Part shown: piece after piece, positions 10,690-23,929 of the stretch | Position numbering within the stretch: position 1 is the stretch's first letter | Layout of the letters: each line of letters begins with the position of its first letter | Assembly (NCBI RefSeq): GCF_040807025.1 | Contig: NC_090951.1 | Span: 3,658,001 to 3,722,000, forward strand | Reading direction: 5' to 3' | Length of the DNA stretch: 64,000 nt | DNA from: Struthio camelus | Lineage: Eukaryota; Chordata; Aves; Struthioniformes; Struthionidae | Position numbers and translations under genes: made by a program | The notes under the pieces: generated by a model | Told to the model about the DNA's origin: nothing | What the model saw: the letters and a program-made list of their open reading frames with translations, nothing else | Databases searched by the model: none

Positions 10690-13600
10690 ATTATTTTGTC
10701 TTTCTGGCCACCACATCACCTTGCTTTTTGCTGGGGTCAGCACTTCCACTAAATCAGAACGTTCCAAAATGCCATGGATCTGGCCCAAAAGAACACATGA
10801 AACTGTTGTAAAAAAAACACAGCCTTTTCAAAAATGCACTTTTTCCTCTTTCTCTCTGCCTCTCCATTCAGAGAGGTCCATGCAGTTCTTGTTTTTCAGA
10901 AAAAGGAAGGATGAGTCTGACCTTATACCAGGACTCTGAGAAGTGGGGATCCATGAGGAGCCCCGAGCGCCAGACAACCCACCGTGAGATGGTGAGAAGG
11001 CATCCACGCTTCCGACAGATCTCGGTGGCAGCTCTGCCATGCTGGCATCTTGCTTCCTACCCACAGCTCATTTTGGGAGGGCACTAGATGCTGCAGGGGG
11101 TTATCAGCCCAGCATAGCACGAGGCAGTGAGCACTTCACCGCAGCTGGGGCCAGCAACGTGCAGTTAGCCCAGAAAGCTCCCTCAGCTGCAGCTCATCAC
11201 TTTTATTTAACCAACCGAGTATTTAACCCCAAAGGTGGGATGCAATAGCTGCTCTCAGTGTTTTGCTGGGAGTGTAGTTTCCTTTGCATGCTGACAGCAT
11301 GTCGCAGCAACCTCCCCCTGCTCCAGGGTTAAACATTAATGAGTGGCCACAACAGCGGATTATCGGAAATACATTGAGCTAAGGTCATCTTTAGGGATCA
11401 GTTATGAGGTTTACTTGAATTATAGACGGGATATGGCAGGGCAAGGCTCAAAGGGGAAGATTTGCGTGGGGTTAGATGTCCATAGGGTGGCTGAGGTCTC
11501 TCCACTGTCGAGTTCTGTGTGGGAGATTCGCATCAGACTTCTTAGTTCAATCTTGTGGGCAGCCTTCCCAAGAGTGGCTGCTTCCCTCCAGATGCTTATA
11601 GGAAAAAGCCAGAGACCTGCAGTAGGAGAGGAGGGGAAAAGCTCGATTTCAGCAGTTAGGTTTCTGAAAGCCCTTTCAGCTCTCTCTTTATTACTATTAA
11701 CGTGATAACACATGATATTCTTGTTGTTCTCATCATCATGGTGGCTTCAGCTAATGGGACGTGGGGCAGTGAGTTGCTTGGTCTCATCACCTCTTCCAAG
11801 AGAAAGTGCTGCCCTTCGGGGAGGTTTAATTTCCCATCTATTCCTTTCCTTTAATGGCTCCTTGTGCTTGGAGTAGAGGCTGTGAAAGCTTTTAATCTAC
11901 CTCCTGCCTCCCACCAATTATTTAATACCTGTGTTTTATTCCTTCTCATTTGTCTTTCTAACTATCCTAATTTCTTCAGTCTCTCCCATCAGCGTTTTCC
12001 CACACTCTTGATTGTTTTCTGATTGCTGTAATTCTGCAATATCTCTTGGCACTAAAGCACAGTTCCCCAGAGGAACAGGCTCATGAATTTATACAGTGAC
12101 ATTATGCAGGCTTTGCAGGCAAGTCTTGGGGCTGATTCTGATGCCCAGCAACACTACTTTTCTTCCTACCTCTTCTATCAGCGCACCCCTTTAATGACTG
12201 ATATGCAGCAGCAGAAACTGTCGTGTGGTTTGTTCCTGTCTGTCTTGTACAGAGGACCATGCGTGGAAGTCTGGGTCAAGATATTTGGAAAAAAGAGCTT
12301 AGCTTGTTTAATGCTTAGCTTCCTAATGCTTTGCTTCACCATCCTCTACACCTCTGACTTCGCAAGACATTTCTCTGCTCATTTGTCAAGACAAGAGGTT
12401 CAGCCTGGGAGGGTATTTTCCCCATGGTACTAATCTCATCTGCTTGCAACTGAAGCACATTTGAGAATTTGTTCCTGAAACTTCCTATGTTCTAATTTTA
12501 CATGACGGAGCTGTCAGAGACGGTGCACTGAAGAAATGAGATCTCCTCTGTAGCTTTGGGGTGATTGTGTTGCCTTAGAAAGGGTGATGGAAAAAGGGAA
12601 ACTAAGAGACTCTTTCCCTGCTCATTAATACCAAATTTTCTAGCTTGGCTCCGGTAGGATTTTGCTAGAAAGGCTCAACCTGGGTCCAATATGACATTCT
12701 TTAAATCTTCTTTAAGCAATGTCACTTTCTCTCTTTTTTCCCACTTTGCAAAGGAATCTCTCTTTTAACCAACTAATTTGCTGTGTCAGGAGAAGAGTTT
12801 TAAATATGATCAGTACAGGGAAATACATCAGGAAGTAACAAGCTGGGAGCTTATTCCTCTCACAGCACTGCTTCAGGCTGCTGGAGGCCTATGATGCTAG
12901 AGCCAAACTTTGCTCTCAGGTCACTTCAAATGACCCTTTTTTTTCCTCCTCCAATAATTTGTTCCTCTTTCTGCCTGAGGCTGGGATTAAAAGAGCCGCA
13001 AATTATGATGAGGGATTCCATTTGCCAAAGATTTTGCGTTTTTTGAATCCCAGAGCACGCAGATTCAAGGTGCATACCGACGGGCAGACGGAGTGAGGTG
13101 TACGTGCTGGCATGGGGATCGACGCAGGAGTCCCGGGTCTGCTGGAGCTGCTCTGAGGGGGCGGAGATCAGGGTTTGGGCTGCTAATTCTTCATGACTGC
13201 TTCCTAGTTCATCCCACTGAAACAAAAAGGCCAGATAACTGCAAATTCTGCCTCTGGTCAGAACAAAAGCGAGTGCTCCCTCGCCGATTCCCTCGGAAGG
13301 ATGCTCCGGGTCAGAGTGGGAAGGTTGTTTCCTTTATGGCTTGTTAGGTATCTGCCTCCTCTCCCGTGTGGGACAAGCAGTTTCACTGATTGGCAAGCAA
13401 AGTCTAATGTAAGATTATTAGATTGAGAACTAACCAGGGCCCATAAAAACCATCTAAAGATCCGAACATCCGTTCTGGAGATGTTCAGGTTGGCCCCTGG
13501 ACATGGGTTTCACCGCTGTAATGTGCTAGCCTGGACCTGCCCTACAAGAAGCCTTCTCCATGGATTTGACTCATGCTTGCTAGTGATGGAAGCCTTCAAG

Positions 13601-16450
13601 CTGCTACACAGGAGACCCGGCTTATAAAGAGACATGGAGAAGCTTGATGCGTGTTTGGAGTCTTGCAGTCCCAAAGGCTTTGAGGCAGCATTTTGTAAAT
13701 GCTTGGTACTAACAACAAACAGGAGTCAGCGTGTATTTGCTGCTAGCTGAAGGATGAACATCTTTCCTCATTTGGGCTGAAATCTCTTTGGGGTTAGTGG
13801 TTACCATTTTTTCGTTAGTCAAACGAGCAACAGGGGCCCAATTTAAGGCTGAGCCTTGAAAGTCTTCCTGGAATCATAACCAATACTAGTCACGGTGTCT
13901 ATAACACTGTTTTGCTGGGCTCTAATTAGCTAAGTATCATTAGCACAGATGATCGTGCGGTCTGGCAGCACATCCACCGACGTGTTCCGTGTCTCGTCAT
14001 CTCAGAGGCCTGGTGGGACTATGTTCTTTTGAATCAAACCTGCACCACAAGAGCCATCACCTTCTGCCCGATAAGGCTTTTTCCCCTTTTCTAGCCGTGT
14101 GATCTGTTAATCGGAGCACGTCATGGGACAACCTGCCATGTGGAATGAACCAACCACATCTCGGTGCGGTCCATTTTCGTCTTCTCTCGGAGAGGCCAGA
14201 TTATGACCATAAAAGGGAAGACTGGAATGCTGGGCAAGCAGCCCGATTGGCTGCACGACGATTCATGATGGTTTCGGGGGAAATAACCAGATCGGAGTCA
14301 TTTTCCTCCCCCCGCCCCAAGCCAAGAATTAAAACAATGCAACAAAAAAGTGTGGTTCACCAGTGAAACCAAGGCAGGACTTTTTGTGTCGGTGCCTCCT
14401 GTTGTTCTTGGTTCCACCTGCATGAAACTGTAGCAGGGCCCTCACTTCTGTGTGGGCACAACGGCTCAGCCGCACAGAGCTTCTGGTTCCCGTAAAACAT
14501 CTCTGCGGCCACAACCAACTGATGCCATCTAGGGTAACATCTTCTGGAGGTGAAATGGAAAAATCTGGCACAGGTTGGCCAGGAACCAGAACTGCAACTG
14601 TCTGCTGACAACCTGGTGGCCTTCTGAGTTGGAAGCACCCAAGCACCAGCTCCTGTGGTTGTGTATCCACGTCTGAAAACCAGCAGAACTACGTCCCTTG
14701 ACGTGTGCATATCTCTTCCACTTAGCTGCCTTGTGACTGGCCTCGTTAGACCATTTATGTGGTTATAAGACAGGACTTTAATCTCTTGAGAGGTTTCTCT
14801 AAAACCTGCCACCAGCACTGAATTGCTAGAGTTAATAAACACAATAAAAAGGCTAAAAGGGTTTCCCAGAAACTCTGGCAGCCTTGCATTGGGAACAGAT
14901 GTTGGCAGCAAGTGAAATTCTTGTAAGATATAAAGGCATTTTCCTGTTTAATGATTAGCCTGAGAAATCTCACGGTTGAATTAGAGTACTTGTGATCCGA
15001 AGCATGGAGAGGTTGCGTGTTTGCTTCACCTGTTCTGGGAAGGCCACACCCAGAACAGTTCTTTACTTGCTGCCTTCACCCAATAACAACAAAATAGCAT
15101 TGCAGGTAAGGCTGTTCTTGGAGTCGCAGGCCACCTCTGCGCTGTCATTGAGGCACCGGCAATCCCTTGCCTTGCGTGCTCAGGCTGGCAGCAGGGCCAT
15201 CTGCAAAGCGCAGAGTCTCCTCTTCAACATGACCCCAACGATCTCCAGAAACAAGCCAGCAGCCATGAGGCCGGGCTCTTCACTAGGCGATGTTTGCATT
15301 AATCATCTCGTAGCAGTGACTCTGGCAGCCTTGGGTTCCTTCCTTAAACTGGAATGGGATTTTTTTCTCCCCCTCGCTGGCCTCCCCTGGCAGGAGAAGG
15401 CTGGCTGACAATCTGCGCGTTTTGGGACCAGTGAGTACCTTTGAGCTCAGGCGAGATGCATCTTGCAGGTGGCTACACAGATACCACAAGCTGCTCTGTT
15501 TATCTCTTTCTTCAGGCTCTGTCGTCCCCATTCCTCTTTGCCTCCGTCCTTCCATTCCAGCCTCCCTTCTTTTCCACCAGAGACTTGGGCAACTTGTTTC
15601 AGATAAGCACCTGTGAAGTCAGAGCTGGTTGTACAGCAGCACCCGACTCTCCCTCTCCATTGAGCCCCTCGGTCTGCTCTTGCCCAGTCTCGGGTACCTT
15701 CGGCTCCTGCAGTTGCAAGCCCTGGCTCTCCGTGCTCCGCCGCCCGCTACGATTCCTCTCCCTGTTACCACTGAGGCTCTTTCTTTAGTAGCGACTGCAG
15801 CGGCGAGCCCTAGGACCTATCGCAGCTTTGCAAACCTTGGTGCTTGGCCCCACAAAACCAGAGGGGAACCACAGTGTCTTACTCATTGGCACTGGTGTAG
15901 TGCTACCCCATCGCCTCCTTCCTGGTGGGTAGCGGTTGGGGAGATGGGGAAGAGGTGGCTGGGCTCATCTCAGGGCAGACTCTTGGAGGCAGCCACCAGG
16001 CTGGTGCCTCCTGCCTCCCTCTGGGCTCTCCAGCCTCATGGGTTATCTTCCCACCACCTTCAGGCTTGCAGCCCAGTCAGGTTTTGGAGGGCAGCAGGCC
16101 TCCCCAGCGGAGGTCCATGTAAAGCCCCTGGAGACCTTCCGCTAGGAATCAATGAAGGTGATGTTTGAAGGTTTGTTTCGAGCATGGTTCAAGCGGAGCA
16201 ACCGCTATGGAAGCTGCATCTGGGACCAGGCAGAGCCAGCCTCACTGATGGTGTGTGTGCGTGCGTGTACGAAGCAGTTTGCTGCTCACTGCCTTTCAAT
16301 ATGTGGGCTTGAATCATTGGGTCTTTGTGGCTATAACATACTGTTCTGTATATGAGCCACAGTATATATGAAAAAACTCTCTAGAAGTACAACATAAGCA
16401 CTCGGGGTATTTCTCACTTAACCTCATGCTAGCTCCCGTAGGTAAAGTTG
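10690..16450. other. Unique non-coding DNA
   Basis: This is a long repeat-poor stretch. A CCAAT-box complement (GATTGG, 14245-14250) fits NF-Y but stands alone. Minus-strand frames at 14329-14973 and plus-strand frames at 15441-16168 are unremarkable. Good acceptor-like tracts occur near 15515 and 15580 without matching donors. Confidence 0.4.
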
Positions 16451-16585
16451 TGCTAACATCCCCATTGTGCAGATGGCAAATAGAGGCCTGGAGAAAGAGG
16501 GTGACTCACCCAAGGCTGCAAAGAAAGCCTGTGTTAGGGAAGCTCTGGTCTCCTAGACTGCAGGTTTCCTTTCCAGTCCTTTGGT
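16451..16585 (-). mobile_element. MIR-like SINE remnant
   Basis: The plus strand shows CATCCCCATTGTGCAGATGG, GACTCACCCAAGGCTGCAAAG and AGCTCTGGTCTCCTAGACTG in the order and spacing of the reverse complement of the mammalian/amniote MIR consensus (CCCATTTTACAGATGAGG, then ACTTGCCCAAGGTCACACAG, then the former tRNA-derived end). Divergence is high. It was recognised from memory of the consensus, without an alignment. Confidence 0.6.
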
Positions 16586-16589
16586 CCTA

Positions 16590-19500
16590 ATCCCAAATCA
16601 GCCTGCAGAGAACAAGAGGGAAGTGCACAAATGCCCTGGCTGCGTTTGCGGAGGAAACACCTCTGTGCTTCTGCCACGGTCCCCTCGGAGAGGTTTCGCT
16701 GGGACGCTGGCAAGCTGAGCTCCCTGAGCACAGAGGATGTGCTGTGAAAGGACTGCAGCGGGGGACACGTGGCCCTGCCTGGAGTGAGCCAGGGGGACAA
16801 GCCCAGCAGCTTTTATGGGCAATTCAGACCTTTCGAAAGACCCCAGGAACCTAAAGGCAGCGGGGAGGCTGCAGCGGGTGTCGAATGAGGACGAGGTCCT
16901 TGCTGAGCGAGCACGCAGCTTGCACCCTCTCCCGTGAGCCCAAGACCTCCCTGAAAAGTGACAGTTTTTCCCCATGTGTCTTTGTCTCAGCCAGGTGCTT
17001 TCCCCCACCTGACGGCACCTCCTTCCCCAGGAGTGGCTTTTCCCTGGTGGGATGGGAAGGGTGCCGCCATGCCGTACCCCCGCATCGGTCCCCTGCGCTG
17101 CAGAGTGCCTGCAGCCAGGGTCCGACCCGCCGTGCCAAAGCCGAGCAAGTGGCAGCAGCAGCGCAAACCTATCCAGGCAAATGAGCATTGGAAAAATAAC
17201 AATAAAAAAGCTTTAAATAAATGACAGCTTGGCTGGGACCCTGTTCCTGTATTTGCTTCGCTGAGGGCTATCTTTACAAGTCGCCTTGCTGCCAGATGTT
17301 TCAGCATTTGCATGACGGGGGGAAGCGAAGTGATGCTCTGTGAAAGCGGTGGGTGCGGGCTGGCACCGCAGCCGGGTTGCGATTGCCACCCAGTGGCTGC
17401 GCACGCTGGCTTTCTGCCTTGCAAACTCCCTGAAAAGAAAGCGCCACTTCCGCGAGCACAGATCTTCTGGCAGCCGAAGCTGCTGCTTTTCCCTTCGTTA
17501 GCGAACATGAAGCCTGCGGTAGGCTTATTCACTGCTCAGAGCGCTCTTGTTTCACAGCCAGGGTGATCTGACCATATACGTGAGACAAAGAACTGCATTT
17601 TTCAGTGCAAGCCACTGTGGCACCCAAGTGTGGCGGGCAGGCTCGGGAGAGCCAGGGGCTCCAGCAAACCCCTGCAGCTCCGGCAGAGCCCAGGAGACCT
17701 TTCTGCTGTCTCTCTATCCATACTTCACCAGGGCAGACCCCTTCCTCAAACCCCATGCCACCAGCACACCTGGGAGAAGAGTGCTCACATCTTCCTGGCC
17801 CCTTTTTTTGGAGTTTATTCCTCAGCTCAAGTCATGGCAAGTAACAAGTCTGGAGCTAATTTCTAAATCTGTGGTTTTCCACTGATGTTGTCAATAGGTA
17901 ATGTGCTTAATAAAGAGAACTCTCCGTAACACCCAAAGCAGAGCTTTTTACCCCCAAACAAGCATCCCAGCCCTTTTACCCCCATTTCCCTTCATTGCCT
18001 TGCAAACAATCCTCACCTTTTTACAGACACCGCCCCAACATGCTTAACTGCCTGCTGCCCCTTGACGTGTGGCCGGGAGCACCCTTCTCTTGCTGGTGTG
18101 CCTCCCTGGGCGCATGGTGCTGGGGGAGGAAGTGCTTTTGCTGCAGTATTTGCTAAGGCTGCAGTGGTTGGAGAAGGTCATGTACCTTGTAGGCCACGCA
18201 ACCTCTGACCTATGGCTGTATTTGCTGGCCGAGGAGAGGGCTGAGAGACTTGGTTCTTCCTTTTTCTCATAGCTGCTGCTAGAGCTAGTTAACTGGCATA
18301 TGCCATTAACTTAGCTCCATCCCTTGAAAACGTCTTGAGGGTGTTCTCCTACGCTACAGCTGTCAGAACCTGGGAGAGGTGTATCTGAGTTCAAGGCTGC
18401 TGATGGATTGTCTCTAACGCTTGCTACTGAGCATCGATCGACTGAAGAGAGAGAAAATCAGCTCTTCAGAAATGCTGCTGAGCCTGACGGCAGGCAGGGA
18501 TGGGACAGGCCCTGGGGAAAGGCTGCTCTGCCTGAGACCTTCCTTGCAACTGGGTGGTGCACGTGAAGCGAGGGTCCCTGGGGAGCCCTTCTCGACCTCG
18601 CTTGGCTGCATCTCAGTGCTGGCTGCAGGGGAAGGAAGGATCAAGGGCACTGAAGGGCACCAGCTGCTCTTGCTCTGCCTTTGCAGCTGGGGAGCAGCCC
18701 TGCTCCCCTCGCCTTGCCAGTTCCTCCCCATCGCAGGGGCCTGGACCTCCCCTCTGCTTTGCACTGTTCCCTTCCTTGGGTGTTTTCTGCCTAGAAACCT
18801 CCATCAGGCTGATATGCAGGGAGAAATGTGCTGGTGTGCTCGTTAATAAATAATGCTGCACTGTGCTTGTGTCCTGGCAGCTCGTGGAGGTCGGTGTTGT
18901 AACAGGCTCCGCTCTCCAGCTGAGCCAGTAATAAACACAGGGATACTTCAGGGTGCTGTTTCTCAGCAACCTTCTTTACCAAAGCAAACTCTGGAAAGCA
19001 ATCACTACAATTTACTCATTTCTCAAGTGGAATTTGGAAAGATGCAGGTGCTCCGCGTGGGTTTGTGTCCCAGACCAAACCCCAACATCAGCTGTGCAAC
19101 ACCTGCTGTGGGGGGCTCTGAGGAAGCTCCTGGCAAAGAGGAAATGTCACTCCTAATTGTGGTGGCATGGCACAGAGTTTACCCAAAAAAACTGTTCTCA
19201 GCTGCCTGATTGCAGGAATGGCATGCTGCTTTTGCAAAAAAAAAAAAAAAAAAAAAGAGCCAGTGATGGTTTCCAGCACTAGTTGCAGATTAGAAGCAGC
19301 TCAGCACTCAAAGGCCCTGCTGTGGAAGGATTTCATATAAAAACCCCTATGTTCTGCAGCAGGCTCGAGTCCTTCCTGCAGGAGAGCATTCGTGGGAACT
19401 GTTTGGCCACTGCTAAACTTTCTCCTGATGCAAAATTTCTTCCCTGCTGCTCCTTCATGTCAGCATTTAGTTTACACTCAGCTCATTTAAAAAAAAAAAA

Positions 19501-22129
19501 AAAGCGGTCTCCAAACCATTTCCTCTTTCCGAGAGAGACACGCTGCTTAACCAGAAGACAAACAGAGCTTGTTGGAAGGTTCTACAAAACTCTAACCACA
19601 CATCTGCGCCATCCTCCCCCCAGCTCCTTTGGGCTGGGTTTGGGGGGGGGGGTGTGAAACCAGCCTTTTTGTTATATAATAACCTCAGGCTGCTATAAAT
19701 AAGCCTTTGCTGCAAGCTAGAGCAGTGGTGTTGAAGGTAAGAGGCTGTGGGTGATGGGACAAGGCTCAGGTGTGGTGAACCTCCAGGCTGGAGAGGAGAG
19801 CTCAGGTGGGATCATCTCCCACCTGCCTTTAGTCCCAAGCAAATGGTTGCCTCAGGCTCCCTTTGGAGCTGGTTGTGGGAGAAAGGCCCTTGGTGTCCCA
19901 GGCATATGAATGCTCCTGTAGCTCTCGAGGTAGTTGAGGATAACACACGTGGACCACGCAGCAGGTGGGACAAGTCTGAGCTATGATGTCCACCTCTTGG
20001 ATAAAGACGTGGTTGTAGCAGAGGGAGCGTTAGCCCAGCTGAGAAGTACCTGCTGATGTGCCTGGCTAAACTGGGACAGGCAAAGGCTGAAGAGAGGACA
20101 TGCGTAGGGACACAAAAACCTCTGCAGAGACCTTTGTTTGGAGACGGATTACATCTGCTCAGGACGGGGTGGAGGAGGAGATACAACCTGCGTTTGTCTG
20201 CAGAGAGCTCCTTTGTAAAAGCAAAGCCAAAGCAAACACGCGGCGGTGCTTAAAGCAAGGGGATTGCGAGGAGAGACTAGTAGCCAGAGGAGCAGGTGCC
20301 TGAAAGCACCTGACTCTGCCTGCGTAACCTCTTGAAGTGGTTTTGCTGCCCGAGCTTTTGCGGGCAGGGTGCTGGCTGCAAGCGGTCGCACCATGGGGCT
20401 TAGACAGGCTTTTGTGGTGCCTGCGACCAGGGAAGCCAGCCTCGCGCGACGTGCGCAAGTGGCTAAGGATGTGGCCTCCTGGCTCTGTCGCTAGATTTTC
20501 CCTTTCCTGCGGACGACGTCACGCTCATGGTCAGCTGCCCGGATCAGTGCACACTCGTACACCAGCCTCAGTGACTGCTCCGCTCGGGAGTCGCTCCCGA
20601 TCCCGGCCACCCTGCTAGGAGTTTTGTGCATGGCGCAAGCTCGGGTCAAGCCAGGTGTAAGTTTGCTGGGTTAAACACGCGCATGGTCTCTACAAACGTA
20701 GCACAAGTGTCACAATATGGGTGTCCTCAGCCTGTTCGGGCAAGAACAGGGATAGGTGAGCCCAAGGGTTAATGGGGCTCTCAGGGAGAGACTTGGAGCA
20801 GGACCCTCCTGGGGGGCTCCTTTCTCGCCCTGCTGCGGGAAGCAGCCCAAAGGGAGTTGGCCTCGTGACGCTAAAGCTGGCTTGCCGAAAAACCCAGGGA
20901 CATGCCGGAGGTCACGCGGGAAAGCTGCAGCAGGGAGGAAGTGAGTGTGGTCTGAGCACCAGAAATCCCAGCTGCCCTCCGTCCCTGGGGATACAGCTGC
21001 TGTGGATGGTGGGGTTCAAGGGGCCAGGCCGCAAAGGAGCTGACACAGCCAAAAATAATCTTTCCAAAACGACATTTTAAGGTTTTTTTTTTTTTTCTGC
21101 TGGATCAGCTCCCCAGACCGGCTCAGAACAGGGATGGGGTGGGACCGTGTGGCAGAAGGGCTCTGTGGCAGCTTAATGCCTTAAACTGCTGAGCAGCCAT
21201 ATATCCAAGTAGAGCTTGGCTTTCCTCTCATTTCCTGAGGTTTCTCTCCCAAAGTCGGTTCTCGGGCCTTGCGTGGAGTTGAAGGAGAGCAGCTGCAGGC
21301 AGGCATGGTGCAAGCCCTGCTTCGGGAGGGTCTTCTGCTCACCTGCGCGAGTCCCTCCTGTTACAAGTCTGCCTTTGGACACCATACCAACCTGAACCCT
21401 TATTCTGAGAGATAAGTCCCTGCACAGCTAGGAGACAGAGGGCAAAAACCCCTTTGAATTTTCTGAGCTGTTTATATTCATCTGCGCTTGTAGCAGATGG
21501 ATGTTTAAATGCGGTGACTGAGGTGGACGTTGTGTTAGAAAGACAAGGACGTCAGAAAACACAGCTTCTGTGGGAGCTCCTAGTCTAGATTCAACCACGT
21601 TTTTCCCATTTATTGTTGCCGGTTAGTGCTGTGATATTTACAGCTCCTCTATGCAAGGGAGATATTTAGGATGTAAAACGTGCATGTTTCGGCAACCACC
21701 AAGTCTGCAGGATGGAGCAGCGAGGAGAGAGGAGCTGCGTCTTGACAAAATGAAGACCTCCGCTTGGAGTTGCACTTTGGGTGAGCTTTCATCTCTTTAG
21801 ATAAATAGCCGGGTCCTGCCGTCGTGAAACAGGCCGGCTCCTCGCGGCCTCTCTCGGGGCTTTGCTAATGCAGCTCCTCCAGCGCTCTTTCGGGGGAGCG
21901 CAGAACTCGTCGCAGCATCGCGCGGCGAGCAGCTGGCAGCGGCGGTGCCGAGGGAAGAGCCGTTTTGCACCAACCTCAGCAGCAGCAGGCTCTGCCCTGG
22001 CTGCCCAGTAGCAAAAATGTCATCCCGAGTTTTAAGGAGAAAGTAGAAACTCAGCCTTTTCCCCTAAATCAGCCCGGGGAAGGGACACTGGGGTTTCAAA
22101 AACTAACTTTTTCTCAAACTTCCTTAAAA
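16590..22129. other. Unique non-coding DNA
   Basis: Frames of 60-200 codons on both strands have random composition. TATAAATAAG at 19694-19703 is followed 33 bp later by a GTAAGA donor, too close for a normal first exon. Nothing else was identified. Confidence 0.4.
19236..19256. repeat. A21 homopolymer
   Basis: A run of 21 A on the plus strand follows TTTGC. No retroposon body was recognised upstream. Comparable runs elsewhere are T20 at 27363-27382, T17 at 26089-26105, T16 at 45906-45921, C15 at 4213-4227, C13 at 61925-61937, G11 at 19642-19652 and G9 at 43143-43151. Confidence 0.9.
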
Positions 22130-22640
22130 ATTTAACTTAATCTTTCACTAGGCTCTTTTTTTTTTTTTTCCCTGGGGGAGAGGGGAAGTGGAACCATCTA
22201 CCTATATTGATTCTCAAAAGTCTATTTTTATTCCAGACTATTTTACAAAGCTTTGGAGAAACACAGGGTTTAGATACAACATTGACTGCTTAAGGAAGTG
22301 CTTTTGGAACATGTCTTTAACCACTTATGCTGTGTTCCTGTGGGGGGTCTCTCTGTATATGATATATTCATTAAGTGGCTGTATAACAAGCTGCACTACT
22401 AAACAGATATTTTTCTAAATATCTTAATTATTATTATTAATTATATCTTAAGATTAAGATTATACTGTCTTTTCATAGTTCTCTTGGTCCTAAAAATATA
22501 CCCAGAGTACCGGCATTTGTATTTCCTTTCCAGAGCCGACCACGCTGTATTCTGTATATGCAGAACTCTTTACATAAAGGTGTATGCTGGTAGGTATAAA
22601 TAATACTCTTCACAAATATATGAAGCTCTTAAGACATTAA
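22130..22640. promoter_or_regulatory. AT-rich block with clustered TAATTA palindromes
   Basis: The block is strongly AT-rich. It contains TAATTA at 22425-22430 and 22438-22443, the palindrome ATCTTAAGAT at 22445-22454, and an outer inverted repeat ATCTTAAT / ATTAAGAT (22421-22428 and 22453-22460). A 76-codon frame (22188-22418) crosses it, but nothing supports it as a gene. It could be a homeodomain-responsive element or simply AT-rich DNA. Confidence 0.25.
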
Positions 22641-23332
22641 TGGCGCAGCTTAAACCCATCCGAAATCAAATTGATTTGGAATACAAAATGAAGGGAAAAG
22701 CCTGAACTTTCTGCTTTTATGCCCGTGTTGCCCTCTGTGAGCGGCAAGTCTTGGTGCTGGCAGCAAAACTCCGTTCTTGGCTGCTCCACAGCTATTTTTT
22801 CTGCTGCAGAAACTCCCGATGCAGCAGAAAGATGCGTTTGATCAACGGGACTGATTGTTCCTCTGCTCCTGCCTGCCGCCGCTGGTTATTAAGGCAGAGA
22901 TTTGCAGTTTTAGCACCAGGTTGGAATGAGCACATCATTTTGTAATAAATTTAGGAGCAAGGTGTTATTTTCTGCACCGCTTAGAAACCACATGTAGGCA
23001 ATATTTAGCATGGCCTGGATCTTGGAGCACTTTTCATTACTGCCTCAAACTACACAGGATCGATTCCTCGTGACTTGGAACAATAAGTGGATGGAAGGAA
23101 ACGGAGGTGTGAGATTTGACCGAGATGCGACTTGGTGAAACCCAGGTTTCCCGGAGGGTCCGGAGGAGGGTCCTGGGTACATGTTGCTGGTGCTGCCCCC
23201 GGATCCCTGAGCGGGGCTTACCCCGGGCAGAGGCTCGAAGTGGGGTTTACGAAGGGGTTTGCCCTGGTGCCTGGGGGCACGCTGCGGCTCGGTGGGGGGG
23301 CTTAGGTCTGTGCAGAGCGCCCAGCCTGCAGG

Positions 23333-23712
23333 GAGAGCAGCCCTGGAGGCTTCAAACCACTGGGAAACTGAGCCCAGCTACCCAAAGCAGCAGCAGACTG
23401 AGCGTGGCTCGTGTTCAGACCCTGCGCGAGAGCAGCCCTGGAGGCTTCAAACCACTGGGAAACTGAGCCCAGCTACCCAAAGCAGCAGCAAACTGAGCGT
23501 GGCTCGCGTTCAGACCCTGCGCGAGAGCAGCCCTGGAGGCTTCAAACCACTGGGAAACTGAGCCCAGCTACCCAAAGCAGCAGCAAACTGAGCGTGGCTC
23601 GCGTTCAGACCCTGCGCGAGAGCAGCCCTGGAGGCTTCAAACCACTGGGAAACTGAGCCCAGCTACCCAAAACAGCAGCAAACTGAGCGTGGCTCGTGTT
23701 CAGACCCTGTGT
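23333..23712. repeat. 95-bp x 4 minisatellite
   Basis: Four head-to-tail copies of a 95-bp unit start with GAGAGCAGCCCTGGAGG at 23333, 23428, 23523 and 23618; the last copy ends near 23712. Copies 2 and 3 are identical by eye. Copy 1 differs at about two bases and copy 4 at about four, so the array is recent and is probably variable in length between individuals. Because 95 is not a multiple of three, the same peptide is repeated in all three forward frames, giving several overlapping spurious open frames. I see no flanking target-site duplication. Confidence 0.97.
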
Positions 23713-23929
23713 GAGTCCTGCCTAACCTGTCTGCTCCGGCGGGTGCCGGGGAGGTTGGGACCAGGGAGCCCTCTCCGAGGGCAATGCCCCCGGGCAGAGA
23801 TGCAGAGCCCCTGCGGGGTGCCCGCCCTGTGAGCTCGGCCTCTGCCGCTTGTCGCCTCCAGCTTTATCTTTGAGGCTGCCTCCCTCTAGTGAGTGTGAGC
23901 GCAACCCACACGCAGGGCCCCGCCGCTCC

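Noticed and set aside
13470..13560. Possible third CR1 fragment (TCTGGAGATGTTCAGG)
   Set aside because: The likeness is limited to about 20 bases, with no further collinear CR1 sequence.
19694..19736. TATA box followed by a splice donor
   Set aside because: The donor lies 33 bp after the TATA box, leaving a first exon of only about 10 bases.
23116..23656. Three overlapping plus-strand ORFs with repeated peptide motifs
   Set aside because: They are the 95-bp minisatellite read in successive frames, not a repeat protein.
23333..23712. CRISPR-like array
   Set aside because: The repeats are contiguous with no unique spacers, and this is a vertebrate genome.
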